A stretch of DNA of 64,000 bases from Blepharisma japonicum (taxonomy: Eukaryota; Ciliophora; Heterotrichea; Heterotrichida; Blepharismidae). Of the stretch, positions 10,966-23,827 are shown piece after piece. Within the stretch, counting starts at the first letter, position 1. Every line of letters starts with the position of its first letter. Location of the stretch: assembly GCA_949751835.1 (NCBI GenBank), contig CATKHK010000063.1, forward strand, positions 1 to 64,000, written 5' to 3'. The translations under genes and the position numbers were made by a program. The notes beneath the pieces were generated by a model. The model was given only the letters and a program-made list of their open reading frames with translations, did not search any database and was not told where the DNA came from.

Positions 10966-12386
10966 CTAAACTTGAGTAAACTCGATATCAAGCGTAATTG
11001 GGAGATCACTCTCGTGAACATTATCAGTCACAATATTGCATTGTAAACTACCTGCTGTACAGCCATTTAAAGTCCATCCTGTTGTAGTGACTGTTTGAGT
11101 TGAGATTGAAGTAGCTGTAAATGAACTTTTTGTCAACCCAGTAGAGATAGGATGAGCAAAGTTTATTACAATGTTTGGAAGATCGGCGCTTATCTGGAAT
11201 CCAATAGAATCGACTCTGCAAGTGCTTCCAGTTTGAGTTATTACATCAGCACAAGTATAGCAAGTAGGGCCAGGTTTGCACTGTATGCAAGAATCAACGC
11301 AAGCTAAATAAAAATTTACAAAGACAAGTTGTTGAAGTGCCACTCTCGTCATAAAGGAAGTATTGAGTGGCACATACATCACATTGAGTGCTTTTATTCG
11401 AGCATCCAGCACAATGGTGGTCTACAGCACAACCTAAGTAGAATATACAATGAAAGTTTTTAAGTTCAACATCAGAAGATTGACAATCGCCACACCAACT
11501 TGATGGATCTCTGGCTGAGTCAGCATCGCAAGCAGTGCATCCATTATCAGCTTCACAAATGGTGCAATACTGCCTTGCTGCCAAGCATATATCACCACCC
11601 ATAATGCATACGTCATCACTGCACTTCTCAGGCATCGTGCAAGGACTGGCTACAGCTCCCTGATATGTTCCATCATCTAATGTTATTGTATCAAGATTCG
11701 CATTTATTGTCGCAGCTTTCACAAGTAGAACTTCACGGAAGTTTGCCTTAATTCCTTTACCAAAATAGAAGTTGCCTCCAGGCAATGCAAAAGTAGCTGA
11801 AGTTTTGGTAATCATTGCAGTTTTAGGCAATATAACATCCAATGTGACACTCCCTGAAACACTCTTAAAATGAAATACAATAAGGATCCACTTGTCTGCA
11901 TAAAAATTACTTAAAGGAACAGTTATGGGGACATCATTAGATGAAGAGGTTGTTGTGGTATCTGAGTAGAAGGAAACTTTTAAAGCGCCATCGTTTATTG
12001 ATGAGAAAACATAGTGTATATTTTGGGCCAGTGTTAGGTCCGAATTGAAAAATATTGTCACTGATAGTTGATTGAAAATTTACCCAAAATCCAAATGAAT
12101 ACTCTGTAAGGCCATTAATTAAACTGCCAGCGTCTGCTTTTAAATTCCAAGTTTGACCACCATCCAGTTTGATTGAGTTACAGCCAAGCCGACTATCGAT
12201 ATTTGAAACATTATCTGTTGTTATATAAGGAGCTCCGGAGCTAGGAGTCGTCAATGGGATGCCATTCGGCATGTTATCTCCTGTATTTTTGGAACAAATT
12301 CAATTGCCTAGTACTGTATATTGCCCATTGGCAAATGATAAGAGGATGAGGATGAAAATAGTATTGAGATGTTTTAAGCAAACCAT
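10966..12386 (-). CDS. Secreted LamG-like, cysteine-rich protein
   Basis: Starts at ATG 12386 with a clear signal peptide ('MVCLKHLNTIFILILLSFAN'), crosses a Trp-TGA near 12298 and ends at TAG 10966-10968. Residues about 60-215 resemble a laminin-G/concanavalin-A-like jelly roll ('SFGFWVNFQS', 'KVSFYSD', 'ADKWILIVFHFK', 'FYFGKGIKANFREV'). Then comes a cysteine-rich part with C-x2-C spacing as in furin-like repeats ('CTICEADNGCTACDAD', 'HHCAGCSNKSTQCDVC', 'CIQCKPGPTCYTC'). A 15-nt intron (11434-11448) and a 16-nt intron (11304-11319) join the frames. Near 11937-12061 one more frame shift is needed: either a 16-nt intron ending TACTCAG or a real frameshift. Such proteins are common at ciliate cell surfaces, usually longer with a membrane anchor; none is seen here, so it may be secreted or C-terminally truncated. 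Confidence 0.6.
11304..11319 (-). other. 16-nt intron
   Basis: On the minus strand reads GTAAATTTTTATTTAG. Its removal joins two frames into '...TTCL-SCVDSCIQC', restoring the C-x2-C pattern. The decayed paralog keeps a matching 16-nt GTATGTTTTTATTTAG near 13234. Confidence 0.85.
11434..11448 (-). other. 15-nt intron
   Basis: On the minus strand reads GTATATTCTACTTAG. It is a multiple of three, so it does not break the frame, but removing it tightens the cysteine spacing ('NFHC-CAVDHHC'). Confidence 0.7.
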
Positions 12387-12904
12387 TTTATTTATAAAAT
12401 CATTTATTTCACTTTTATAAATGTTTATTAAGAAAATTTTAATATTAAAATTCTACCTAAAATTTTTGTTGATTGCTTTCAAATGAATAGCCAGAATGAA
12501 AAATAAGCAATTCCTATAATATTTGATTCAAGGCCTTGCTTAGAAATTTTTCATTATTAGCTGGCTAGTAGTTATAATTTAAGCCTTATTCCACGCCATC
12601 ATTCATTTTTCTAATAAAGAAAATGGTTTCTAATAAGGAAATTTAATCCTAATCTTCCCACTAATTAAAATATAGCACTATAGATTGTGCTAAAACTTGA
12701 ATCTCCTTGATTTTAGTTAAAAAATTTGTTTCACTATCAGCTTTGAACCGAGGCACTGCCTTTTAATGATTGGACCAGAGGCTAAAACCTATATAAAATT
12801 AGTCTGATGAACCAAAAAAGTGAAATATAGCTATAATATAATTAAGATAAGAGAGTTATACTCTTTTTAGAAAGGTTTGTTACCTTAGGTAGACTTGACT
12901 TAAG

Positions 12905-13905
12905 CTTGAGTAAGTTCGGAGTCAAGCGAAATTGGGAGATCGCTTTCGTGAAGATTATCAGTTGTAATAGTGCATTGCTTTCAAGCCTGCTGTGCATCCA
13001 GTTATTGTTTATCCAGCTGTTGATATTGGTGCATTTGAGTTTGAAGTTGCTGTAAATGAACTTTTTGTCAACCCAGTTGAAAGAGGATTAGCAAAGTCCA
13101 ATACCATATTTGGAAGACTAGTACTGATTTCGAATCCAACAGAATCGACTCTACAAGTATCTCCTATTTGAGGTATTGTTTCAGCACAATTATAGCAACT
13201 AGGGCCAGGACTGCATTGTGTGCAGGAATTAGCACAAGCTAAATAAAAACATACCAAGACAAGTTGTTGAAGTGGGACTCTCTTGATAAAGGTAATATCT
13301 AGTTGCACATACATCGCATTGAGTGCTTTTTGTTGAGCATTCATTACAATGGTGATCTATGGCGAAACCTAAGTAAAATTACAGTGGTACTTTTTAAGTT
13401 CAAAGTAATATCAAGACAAGTATCGCACCAAGTTCCACTTCTGGATGAGTTAGAATCGCAAGAAGTGCATTGATTTTTGGCACAAGTGGCACAATACTCA
13501 TATAATGCGATGCATGTTGCGGAGCCATCGCATACATTATCACTGCAAGCTCCAGGATTACTGCAAGGTTCAGCTACAATACTTTGAGAAGATCCATTAC
13601 TTAATGCTATTGATCATAACTCCTATTTCTTATTGCAGTCTTTGTAAGTATAACTTCCTTGAACTTTGCCTTAATCGATATACCAAAATAGAATTTCCCT
13701 CCAGGCAATGCAAAAGCAGCTGAATTTTGCCAATCACATCGGTTTGAGGCAATATGATTTCCAATATAACAGTGGTTGATACCTAGTTAAAATGAAACAC
13801 AATAAAGATCCACTTGTCTGTGTAAAAATTACTTAAAGGAACAGTTATGGAGACGTCATTAGCTGGATCAGCTGGTGAGGAACCTGATTGGAAGGAAACT
13901 TTTAT
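12905..13905 (-). pseudogene. Decayed tandem duplicate of the LamG/cysteine-rich gene
   Basis: Parallel to 10970-11990 at roughly 75-80% identity by eye. It retains 'DVSITVPLSNFY' (lectin part), the cysteine motifs 'CTQCSPGPSCYNC' and the C-terminal block 'LSTGLTKSSFTATS', and the two mini-introns in the same places (one now 14 nt). It has frameshifts and internal stops and lacks the signal peptide and first 60-70 residues. It lies about 1.9 kb from the intact copy. Confidence 0.75.
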
Positions 13906-14890
13906 CTTTTATAAGTGCTTGTTAAGGAAATTTTATTATTAAAATTCTGTTAATTAATTTTGATGTTTTCAAATTTATGATTTTTAGGCCAGAATAGAAA
14001 TTATAAATCCTTATGCATTCAGCTTAAGACATTGCTTTCAAATTTGAATTGGCAGCTAGGCTTTCGAGCTTTTGAAAACGTCAAGACTTTTTCCCTAGTT
14101 AAAAAATCATGTTTTGGCTCGAACTCAGTCCAAGAAGGACTTGGATATTGAAAACAAGTCAAATATTTTGAAACAGCTATAGTCCTAAGCTGCATTCTAT
14201 GTCAATCATTCAATTTCTAATAAAGAAAATGGTTTCTTATAAGGATAAAAATCCTAAGGGATTGCTTAATAGTTAGCAACTTAAACAAAATAGCTTTTTA
14301 TAAAATTAAACTAAATTATTAAAAAAGTGAAATGCAGCAATAATTTACTTAATTATTTTAGACTTAGAAACAATCTATTTTAAATTTCTTCTAAATTGAT
14401 TAATTATAAGCTTAAATGCCATAAATCGAAAAATAGAATTTTCTATTTCAAATATTAGAGTAGCAAGTGAAAATTTTAATAATTCTTCTTAAATCTTCAG
14501 TTCAGTTTTCTTAATGCAATAAATAGTCTGGTTAAGCAATTCAAAGGTAAGGGTTCGAATATTTGACTGCTTAAAATGAAAAAAAAATTTGGTAAATTCC
14601 AATCATACATAATTTATATCAAGTCTTTTTTAAAGTCAATGCCTGAGAGCATTGCTGAGAAATGCAACCACTGCTATATTATAGCTTTTTATCCAATTCC
14701 TTCTTTAGATTCAAAAGAGAAAAAAAAAAATTTTTTTTGGTAACTCACCAAATTCACATCATTCCCCAAACCTATAAAAATTTATTCCTAAACTAATTAA
14801 TTAAATTTTTTCGAGGCATATGAAAAGCAGTAGAGAAGAATTGCTTTTTATTCTAGAGGAGCTTAAAAAGAAGGATAAAAAGAGCATGAT
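13906..14890. other. AT-rich spacer
   Basis: No gene or motif copy seen. Contains a poly-A/poly-T hairpin-like run near 14724-14742. Confidence 0.4.
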
Positions 14891-15296
14891 ATGAGTAAAA
14901 TGAGAGTAGAAGAGATGAAAAGTACAGATAAAGGAGAAAAGGTTATAGTGCTGCAAGGAGATGAAAACACACTGGCAGATGCCATATTTGCGATTTATTA
15001 TAAGCATTTTAAGTTCAGATTTACCGCAATGTGGGGATATGAAGCTTTATGATATTTACACAAGCTGTTTGTTCGGCCTCAGTGTTGTGGCTTGTGATAT
15101 GGACTAACCAGATGATGCTAAAGATGAAATGCAAAATTTCTGGCAATATTTTAGTATATCTTTTTGCATACATCAGATATTGTGTATTAATTTATGAGAT
15201 TGTGAAGGGAGTAGAAAACTCTGCAATAAAGCTCTTGAGAAATTACAAAGACTGAACCGACCCTTTTTGATGAAAATCCTTCTTAAAGAATGCTAA
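14891..15296 (+). pseudogene. Interrupted gene of unknown family
   Basis: ATG 14891 opens a frame with Trp-TGA ('MSKMRVEEMKSTDKGEK', then 'FTAMWGYEALWYLHKL'). A candidate 16-nt intron GTTTGTTCGGCCTCAG (15067-15082) connects it to 'VVACDMD', one TAA (15105-15107), then 'PDDAKDEMQNFWQYF' and on to TAA 15294-15296. Without the internal TAA the product would be about 129 residues. The protein-like character on both sides and the fitting intron suggest a real gene that has acquired a stop. Family not recognised. Confidence 0.4.
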
Positions 15297-16640
15297 ATCG
15301 CTTTTCAAAAGATACATTTCTGATAGATAAAGCTTTTCTTATTCGCCTAACATTTTATTAGACTGAATTGGTTTATTTCTATTTTAGTTACAATAATAAT
15401 TTTATACCCTCATATGATACTAAATTTTATATATATTATGCGTTATATGACTTTTAAAAAGCTTTTTGATATTACAAAAGCACTTAGATTCTAAAACCAA
15501 TTAAAAAATTGGGATATCAAGCTTAAATGGAAACTTCAAACTTATGGTGTTTTCAGCAAAAATGTATTAATACTCTTAATTAGCATTAACGATTAGTGAT
15601 TGACTATTGGATGATACCAAAACTGATATTTCAGCTTTGAATTTATAAAAACAAAATTTCTGATAAATATATATTAAAAAAATAAAAGTAGATTATTCAC
15701 AATGCAATCGATACTATTATTTGACTCTCCTTATGATTTGATGAGCAAATTTTTATTGAAGATATATAAATAAATCTTTTTAAACGCCTAATGAATATCA
15801 TCGTTTAGATAAAATGCAATAGTCAACCTCCAGAGCAAAATTTCATTTATTGGCTTGGCTTTAACTTTGTACAATAGAACTAAGAAATATTTATTACTTT
15901 ACTCGCTTGAATTGCTGACTCTGATGATTTATGCTCATAAAATAATAGTATTTTTATTTATAAAAGCCGAGCAAGATACCTTAAGAGAAATCATTTTTCA
16001 GACTTATTCCTAATGCTTATACCCTTTAGAATAAGTTAATATTGATATACCCACTATTTTAAATATAAGGAAGTCAGCTATGCTAGTATTTTTGATCAAA
16101 ATAGACGAGCTAATAAAAAAGGATTCGTTTCTTGTAAAAGTTATGAAAATGGCAAGTTTTTAATGCCAAATATGCTAAATAAATGAATGTCAATGATAAA
16201 CAAACTCGTATCTACATTTTAAAGAGCATACAATATTCAGTCAATTCTTAGTTAGTAATTCCATCAATAATCACTATCATACCAACGTTGCTATTGCTGT
16301 TATTATTTATAAAGAAATATAATATCAACAGAGAAAGCACAAAAATTTAAATATTTAAAAAAATCATCTGAATTAAATTAACAAATTGGCTAGCTTATGA
16401 TAAATAGACAATACTTCAATCTGAAATTTATATATTTTTAAAAGAAAGTAAATTGATATCACACTTTATTGAATTAAGATAAAACTGGAATCTTAAGTGA
16501 TTTAAAGCGTAATTATAACTTTGGTAAGAATTAAACCTTGGTCTTATTATATTGTAAATATATAATATTACTCCACTATTTATTGAAATTCATAACATTT
16601 AAAATAGCTGGATTTATGCTTTATAAATAAATATATTGCT

Positions 16641-16678
16641 ATTAAAAACTAACGGAAATTATAAACATTTAAAACAAA
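16641..16678 (+). repeat. 38-bp motif, copy 4
   Basis: One substitution (AAAAACT). Preceded by 'aatagctggatttatgc', also found before copy 10. Confidence 0.85.
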
Positions 16679-17221
16679 AATTTAAGAATTATCATAATAG
16701 TCAAGACAGATGCCTTTTTTGATAATTTGTACCTTCACATTCAATTTTCCTCATAAAATCAAAGCTCTGATTAAACAACTTGAATTAAAAAAAAAATCAC
16801 GCTCAATAACCCAAAAGGATACTACTTAGTGAACCTTCGTTATAAATTGAAAAACTGTAAATACAGAGAAATCTTAAATAATAAGAGCATGCTTTTATTA
16901 AAAAAACTTTAACAGCCGAAGGTCGTCTGATTCATAGGGAAATATTTAGCTAAATAGGAGAAGAAGAAGGGCATAAATGCTTAAAACCATGCTGAATTTT
17001 ACTGAGCTGATCATAAATGACCTTACACTGTGAGAAGCTAAATTATAGAAGCACTAGGTATTACTCTTAGACCAATAACTTACAGAGTATTGACTCACAC
17101 AAATATAATAATTTTGTATTATAATTATTTTTAGTCTCCTTTCATCTTTAAATTCTAATATCAATAATTCCAAAATCCGCAATGATTATTTCTTTTTGTT
17201 TAAAAAATTTAAAATTTTACT

Positions 17222-17259
17222 ATTAAAAATTAACGGAAATTATAAACATTTAAAGCAAA
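17222..17259 (+). repeat. 38-bp motif, copy 5
   Basis: One substitution (AAAGC); only 581 bp after copy 4. Confidence 0.85.
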
Positions 17260-18949
17260 ATCAAATAGTTATTACAATAGCCAATCCTGAAGAATTTCTG
17301 GAATTTTTGAACTTGGATTCTTAATAGCTGCTTAAAATTTAAATACAGCTTGAACGATTCAAGATTAAAAATTTTTTACTCATATTTCTGCCTCGGAAAA
17401 AAAGATCATATTACTAAAAAATGATTGTCATTACTTATCGACTGCTAGAAAAAAGAGATATAAGAAAATCAATCAAGCCACTGAAATAGGCAATCTTTCA
17501 ATATGTGAAGAATAATATATTGAAACTATCTCATACAGAAACAAAATACTTTAGATAGCTTAACATTTTTTAAAAATATTTATTTTAAAGGTCAAAAACC
17601 GAAAGTAGCATAAGAAGTCTGAATCTTTATCATTAGAATCTTCTGGATAAATAATTATTTATTTATAAAAGGATATAAATAAAGCACGAATAGAGAAATC
17701 ATTACTATTATTGCTTAGATGCTGAATTAATGTAGCATTCACAAAAAGATTAAAAATTTTTGGCATGGATATGAAACCTTCAAATAAAAAGTTTTTTTTT
17801 TATGATAAGCCGATAAAATAGCCAAATATATAGATATACTAACAAATGCTATATCAAAAAATATAGAAAATCAATTTTTCTATCAAACTCCTATAAACTT
17901 GAAAATAATTCATCTCTTCAGGCAAGATCCAATCATGAAAATAAATGAATTAAGAAAAAATATTAACAATAATGGATAAAATTTATTTAGAACTTTCTTT
18001 TGCCTTTCCTTCTATTATCTAGAAGATTGAATTAAATATATACAATAAAGAAACGCTAGCTACTCAAATTAATAGCTTTGGAAATCATGATCAAAAGAAA
18101 ATTTAAATCTTGGGATTTTGAAAAAATATCTGAAAAATATCACCAATTATCTATTGATATTGATAATTTTATATATGAGGCTTTTAAATTGAGTCTCGCA
18201 GCTTACTTGTATGAAGTATTCGTAGATTAAAAAAAATTATAATCCGATAAAATGAATTGCTGATTTACGATCAGTCTGACTGTATAAAACTATTCTTAAA
18301 AGGTGTCTTTTATGTATTTGCAACAACTTGACACACTTTTATTGCTAATTTTAAAACCAAAAAAAATACGAAATTCAGAATTTAATTTCCAAATGAGCAG
18401 GGTTGAAAAAAAGATTGAGAAAATCTTAAAATTCCAAAGTTATTGATTAATAGCAGCTAATTATGTAGCTTTAAAGCATGAAATTATATAAGCCCTCAAT
18501 TAAAATTGTTTGTCTAGCAGAAACTTGTGGCAATCTTCATCCAAATATTTTCAGCTGCCAAGATACTATTAGGAAGTTAATTATCTAATCTATTTCTTTT
18601 ATTACTTTTTATTCTTTAAATAAAATTTTTAAATTAAAATTTTGTCCTATTTAACTCTATAATTATTTACATTATTTATATGCCACTATATATAAAATTT
18701 ATATTTTTTGCTTGTATTGAGAGGAGGAATTAATACAATATTTATTATATTCATGAATTTAGATAATTGAAAATATTTAATTGCACTAATAAGTAGATTC
18801 TTTCTGCTCTAATTTAATAAATCAGTAGCTAACAGGCATAAGACTGCTAAAATCATTCAAATATTATTTTAAATGGTGATTCTAAAATTCAAGAATTATA
18901 ACAATTACTTAATAGATGATTCTTCGATACCATTTTTAAAGATTTTGGT

Positions 18950-18987
18950 ATTAAAAATTAACGGAATTTATAAACATTTAAAAATAA
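18950..18987 (+). repeat. 38-bp motif, copy 6
   Basis: GGAATTT variant; last bases changed to AAAATA. A 70-codon frame from ATG 18873 passes through it ('LVLKINGIYKHLK'). Confidence 0.8.
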
Positions 18988-20094
18988 ACGATGAAACACA
19001 ACTATTAATGTTACTTGAGAATACTTCAAGATTATTGCCATTAGTTCAAAATAAGCTATTTACCAATTTTAATAGAGACGGTTAGAAGTATCAAATTTAT
19101 TCTTTGATCAGAAATAAGTGAAATGAATAGCTTTCTCACTAATAAAAATTATATAACAAATTTTGGATGAACTTTTTGCTGTTAAAAATACCAAAAATTA
19201 GAAAATTATCTTAAGCCAACTGAGACCTATTGAAATTATAATTCATGGAAGAGCATCGAATAGTCTAACAAATATTATATTTTCGTTGACAATCGGACTT
19301 ATATTAACATTATATTTTATTTATAATGGAGAATAAAGAGATCATTTTAAGAAATTCAAAACATTTTTTATTTGGAATTGGAAAAAGAAGAAAAAGGAGA
19401 AGAAGCGGCTTTAATATTCAATTTCATTCTTTGGTCTAAACAATATTTATAGAAATCGCGTTTTGATTACTTTGGTATTAATTTAGATGAGACATAAAAA
19501 CAATAGGTTACATCAAAAAGATAAAAATAAGAATTATAATATAAAATAATTATTTTAGAAAGTAAGAATTTGGCATAATTTATTATAATAATTAATGCTT
19601 TAATAAAAGAAAAGCCACTGCTATAATAATAAATTTAAGTTTATTAATAAATATATTTTTCCACAAAAATAAAAGGATCTTAATTAAAAAACTCGATCGC
19701 CTTCTGAATGGACTATTCAATTTGAATTGCTATTAATTTAAGCAACTTAATTAACTTTGGCTCAACAAGCTTTACTCATCTTTATTGCTTCCATAATTCT
19801 TTCTTAGATAAGCTAAAGCTGCAAACGTTTCAGCTTAATCTAGACTAGCAAATTCTGCAGGAATTCCTCTTCATATATTCAATGCAGTGCTTAATTGTCT
19901 GAAATTCCAAAATCCTTCGGCTAATTGCTGCTTAATTATAGAAAGATAATTTCCAGTCCTTACTTAATTGCGCCGAGTATCTATATATATTACTTTAGCA
20001 CAACGAGTATACATCCTCTTCAGAAGTTTAGTTTTTTTTTCATTTTTATTATTCCCAATCTTGATCTCACTCGCTCACAAATGGTTCTAACAAT

Positions 20095-20520
20095 TTTCGT
20101 TTTTATACTGTTAAAAGGTATTGATCTTTGCAAGTTTGGCAGAGAACTTAAAGCAATAGAGTGCTTTAAGAAACAATCAGACTCAAAAATGTATATAAAA
20201 ATTTAATTATCACCCTTTACAAATTATACATGAGTATGAAAAACAGAAAATTATAAGGAAGGTGCCTGATGCTGCTGAAGGATTTCCTATAATAAAGATG
20301 AAGCTTTTTCTAAGTTAGAAAAATGCAATGGAAAACTGATAATGCAATCAAATTCAATCTTAATATTTACATTAAAAAGGAAAAGCTCTTATATATTTGA
20401 GTAGAAGATCTGAAGAACAAAATGCTGAGCAAATCAATTAAGCTAAATCTAGATAGTATCTATTTGATTGAAAATGAAGAGAATCTACACGATTAATTAA
20501 GTATTGTTTTATTTTAATCA
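20095..20520 (+). pseudogene. TPR gene remnant
   Basis: Contains 'GIDLCKFGRELKAIECFKK', the signature of a tetratricopeptide helix pair (Gly, Leu/Gly, Ala at the usual spacing), followed by 'NYKEGA' and several stops and frame changes. It sits directly upstream of the intact TPR gene at 20764 and is probably its decayed tandem relative. Confidence 0.5.
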
Positions 20521-20763
20521 TCTAAATATTGAGGATCTTTAACTTAATTATTTATATTTGAGAATATTTAGTTAAATTTTTTAATTCCTCAAATAAATCA
20601 CACAAATTTTAATCATTTATAAATTAAAAAAGATTTAATACTATAAAAGTTAGAACTTAATGTATCTGATATTAAGTAAATATATAAAAATACTTATAAA
20701 ATTCAGTTTGGACATTAAGAAGTTCATTAAATGTAAACACAATAAAACAATTAATTCGACAGA

Positions 20764-21438
20764 ATGGACCAAAATCAGCTTGAGAGCTTTGAGTATTGAA
20801 AAGAGAAAGGCATGCAACTTTCAAAAGCAAATATGCTGAAAGAAGCCTTAAAATGTTATAAAGAAGCAATTAAACTCAAATCTGATGAAGCTGACTTATA
20901 CATTGAAAAAGGTAATGTTCTTAGAAAATTGAATAGAAATCCTGAAGCAGTAGAATGCTATAACGAGGCAACTAAACTCAAGCCTAATGAATTTAAAGCC
21001 TACTATAAAAAAGCTATGGCTCTTGAAAGTACAGATTTAATAATAGAAGCAATTGAATGCTATGACAAAGCAATACAACTCAGCCCTGATAATTATAAAA
21101 TTTTACTTAAAAAAGGCTCTGCTTTTTATAAGATTGGGGAATATCTTAAAGCAATAGAATCCTTTAACGAAGCAATCAGACTTAAACCTGATTATACCGA
21201 TGCTTATTATCATAAAGGATGTGCTCTTGGAGATCTGGACAGACATCTTGATGCTATTAAATGTTATAACAAATTGATTAGAATAGATTCTAATTATATT
21301 CAAGCATACTGTCAAAAAGGCCTTTCTCTTAGAAAATTAGATAGGCATAAAGAAGAAAGAAAATGCTATGCTGAAGGTCTCAAGTTCAATCCAGATGATC
21401 CTGAGTTAAGAAAGCTTGAGCTAAATCTCAGAAATTAG
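20764..21438 (+). CDS. TPR-repeat protein, 224 residues
   Basis: Starts at ATG 20764 ('MDQNQLESFEYWKEKG', with Trp from TGA at 20797-20799); a later Met at 20812 is inside the first repeat, so the upstream start is preferred. Six consecutive 34-residue tetratricopeptide repeats follow, with the canonical pattern 'A(l/i)x(c/s)(y/f)xxA(i/t)xLxP(d/n)': 'EALKCYKEAIKLK', 'EAVECYNEATKLKP', 'EAIECYDKAIQLSP', 'KAIESFNEAIRLKP', 'DAIKCYNKLIRIDS', 'EERKCYAEGLKFNP'. TPR arrays are protein-binding solenoids; no catalytic domain is attached and no partner can be named. It is intact although surrounded by decayed sequence. A TPR remnant lies just upstream. Confidence 0.85.
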
Positions 21439-22341
21439 TTTAATAAAATTTATTGCAATAATTTAAATAGAGAAGATTTTGCTGATTGCTTTTGTATCAA
21501 ACTTCCAGTTTGATTAGAACTTGCATTCATGCTCCTTTTTGCTGGCTTTTAGATGCCTAACAATAAAAAATCTGATTAATTTTATATTTGTGAGAATTCT
21601 GAAGTGAATCTTCTTCAAGGAATTTAATACGTAATTATAACTTGAATAAGAACTAAGCCTGGCTTTTAATATTATAAAAATTTTGAGTAATAAGCAAGGT
21701 TGATATCTTGTAAAAACAAATTAATTATAATTCTTGTATTGATAATTATAAAATAGGTAATTTATGTTTTATAAATTAAGATTTTATTATTAAAATCTAA
21801 CAGAAATTATAAACATTTAAAACAAAAATTTAACAATTATCATAATAGGCAAGCCAGATACTTTTTTGATTATTTGAGCTATAATAATCAATATATCCCA
21901 TAAAATCAAAGCTCTATTTAAATAAATGAACATGAAAAATTGACCGAAAGTGGCTTTGATATAAATATTATAAATTTCTAGGAAGGATTGATCAACATAT
22001 GCATGCATCTTATTTAGATAATACAGAAATGATCCCAATTTAATATTATAAGGCGCAGATTAATATAAAATCAATAAAGGGTTTGCAGTTATTGAAATTA
22101 GCATTTGATGAGAATGATAAGTCATCAAAGAATTGCTAAAACTTAGTGCAAAATTTTTATAAGAGAGATAAAGCACGAAAATCAACTAACAAAAGAAAAT
22201 GAAAATACCTTCAAAAAACAAAGAAATTTATTCTGATCAAATCTGTCCAGATAAAGAGGGGAATTTTTGGTTGAAGTTCTTCAAAATATTGATTTAAATT
22301 TATTTTTCTTAAAAGTTAAGTTATTAATCATGCTATTTGAT
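21439..22341. other. Repeat-bearing spacer
   Basis: Holds motif copy 7 and, from 21932, the start of a 1.3-kb segment duplicated at 23901. No gene seen. Confidence 0.5.
21789..21826 (+). repeat. 38-bp motif, copy 7
   Basis: Three substitutions, including loss of the CGG (AACAGA). Part of the tandem duplication that also produced copy 8. Confidence 0.8.
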
Positions 22342-23221
22342 TTAAATTATCTCGATTCTTTTTAGCTCTTGCGTTTTCAAATCAAACTTATAATAAATAT
22401 ATTCAAAGCGTCCGTCATTCATCGAAATATACCAATTTCCATTATGAAAGCATTTAAAAAACTGATGGAAACTTGGCAAGCTTGATTCTCCAATTGGTTT
22501 TCATTTATAAAAATCGTTGATTTCAGACTCATAAATCTTTCCTTTCTCTTCAACCAAGTAGACTCTATTTTCTCCAGCAAGTAGCAATTTATGAGAATCT
22601 CTTAAGACAGCAGAAAGTATTTTTGAGTATGAATCTGCTATGGAATCATAGCTGTAAATCGATTGATTTTTTAATCCAGCTATCAATACATTTTCCAAGA
22701 AAATAATGCATGAGCTGTTAATGCATCCCCTTGGTAAGCTAGCAATCTTTTCCCATTTATTCTGAGCTAAGTTGAATCGTTGAGCTAGGGTTGATTCTCT
22801 TAAATAGGTCGATTTATCTTTGGTGCCTCCAAAGAAATAAACTGAGTCTTTATAGTAAAGACCTCCTGATGAATTAAGTCGAGGACCAGGTGGTAGCTTT
22901 TTTATGCTAAAGTTTTTGGTGTCTACGATAACAGCATTTCCTGTAACTGGTTGAATATCTCCATAAAAAAATAATTGGGAATCTGGAAGTTGTATGATGG
23001 GCGTAGCCCAGCCTAAGGTAAACTCGAGTTTTAATGATATTTGCTTTTGCTTTCCTGGCTTTTCTATATTATATATTATGAGTCTTGTATTTTGACTATG
23101 TCCTGTAGCTCCTCTTTCAATTAAATAAAGAGTTTTCCCATTTTCGATTCCAAAATCAATTTCAACTGCTAACTCCTCAGAGTTTGTCTTGGTTTCCTCT
23201 TTATTTTTTTCGATACTTTCC
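21932..23221. repeat. Tandem segmental duplication, unit A
   Basis: Aligns with 23901-25121 at roughly 85-90% identity by eye, for example 'acatatgcatgcatcttatt' and 'aaatcaataaagggtttgca' in both. It includes the 3' flank and nearly all of the Kelch gene. Confidence 0.8.
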
Positions 23222-23295
23222 CCATTAGCAGCTCCCGCTGGATTACTTATTACTTCTTCAGCTAATAGGTAGCAAGGACTATGAGTTCTGTGCAT
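22342..23295 (-). CDS. Kelch-repeat protein, 317 residues
   Basis: From ATG 23295 to TAA 22342-22344, with one Trp-TGA at 22501-22503 joining 'INDFYK' to 'WKPIGESS'. Residues 25-60 are a Glu/Lys-rich linker; blades begin around residue 50 and include 'NAVIVDTKNFSIKKLPPGP', 'GGLYYKDSVYFFGG', 'QRFNLAQNKWEKIASLPRG' and the closing 'YIYYKFDLKTQELKRI'. The 'GG-loop' and 'W(E)K(I)' patterns are typical Kelch signatures. No F-box, BTB or membrane segment is visible. It is intact while its tandem duplicate (24253-25121) is broken. Likely a protein-interaction propeller of the same family as 1504-2454 and 58441-59346. Confidence 0.8.
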
Positions 23296-23827
23296 ATTAA
23301 TATTGACTATCTTAAGATTTAGACCATTAATAATAAAATTTAATATAGCTTCAAATAATAAATTTTATAAGGTAGCTTATTTTTAAGATTTATAAATGGT
23401 AAATCATATATACAATATAATTTTCAAATCAATCTATTCATTGATTTGCTACATAAATATTAAAATAATGATCTTGCCGGAGTCATATAAAGACTTGAAC
23501 TTTATAATGAAATAATATTTATAAATTTTTACTATTTAAATAAAGCTTTAGGCAATTTCTATATATTATAAAAGAAAAGTAGCTTTGTATCATGTTGCAC
23601 ATTCTTTATTGAATTAAGATATTAACGCAACACTTATAAGATTTGAAGCAGAATTATAATTTATTAAGAATTTAGTCGTGGTCTTCTTATTAGCATCGTT
23701 AATATATTCGAGCTAAGGTAATTATAAGAAATTTAATTTTATAGAATCAAATTAGCCATCTTATTAATTCTTGCATTTCATTGCTTTAAAATAGCTAAAT
23801 TTATGTTTCGTAAATAAAATTTAGGCT

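Larger units (their letters stand above)
15297..18949. other. AT-rich, repeat-bearing non-coding region
   Basis: About 3.65 kb with two motif copies (16641, 17222) and diverged unit sequence around them. A stretch at 15590-15680 resembles 9097-9180 ('gtgattgactatt'). No supportable gene. Confidence 0.5.

Noticed and set aside
14541-14575. Possible tRNA T-arm ('gggttcgaatatt')
   Set aside because: The T stem does not pair and no acceptor, D or anticodon arm fits around it.
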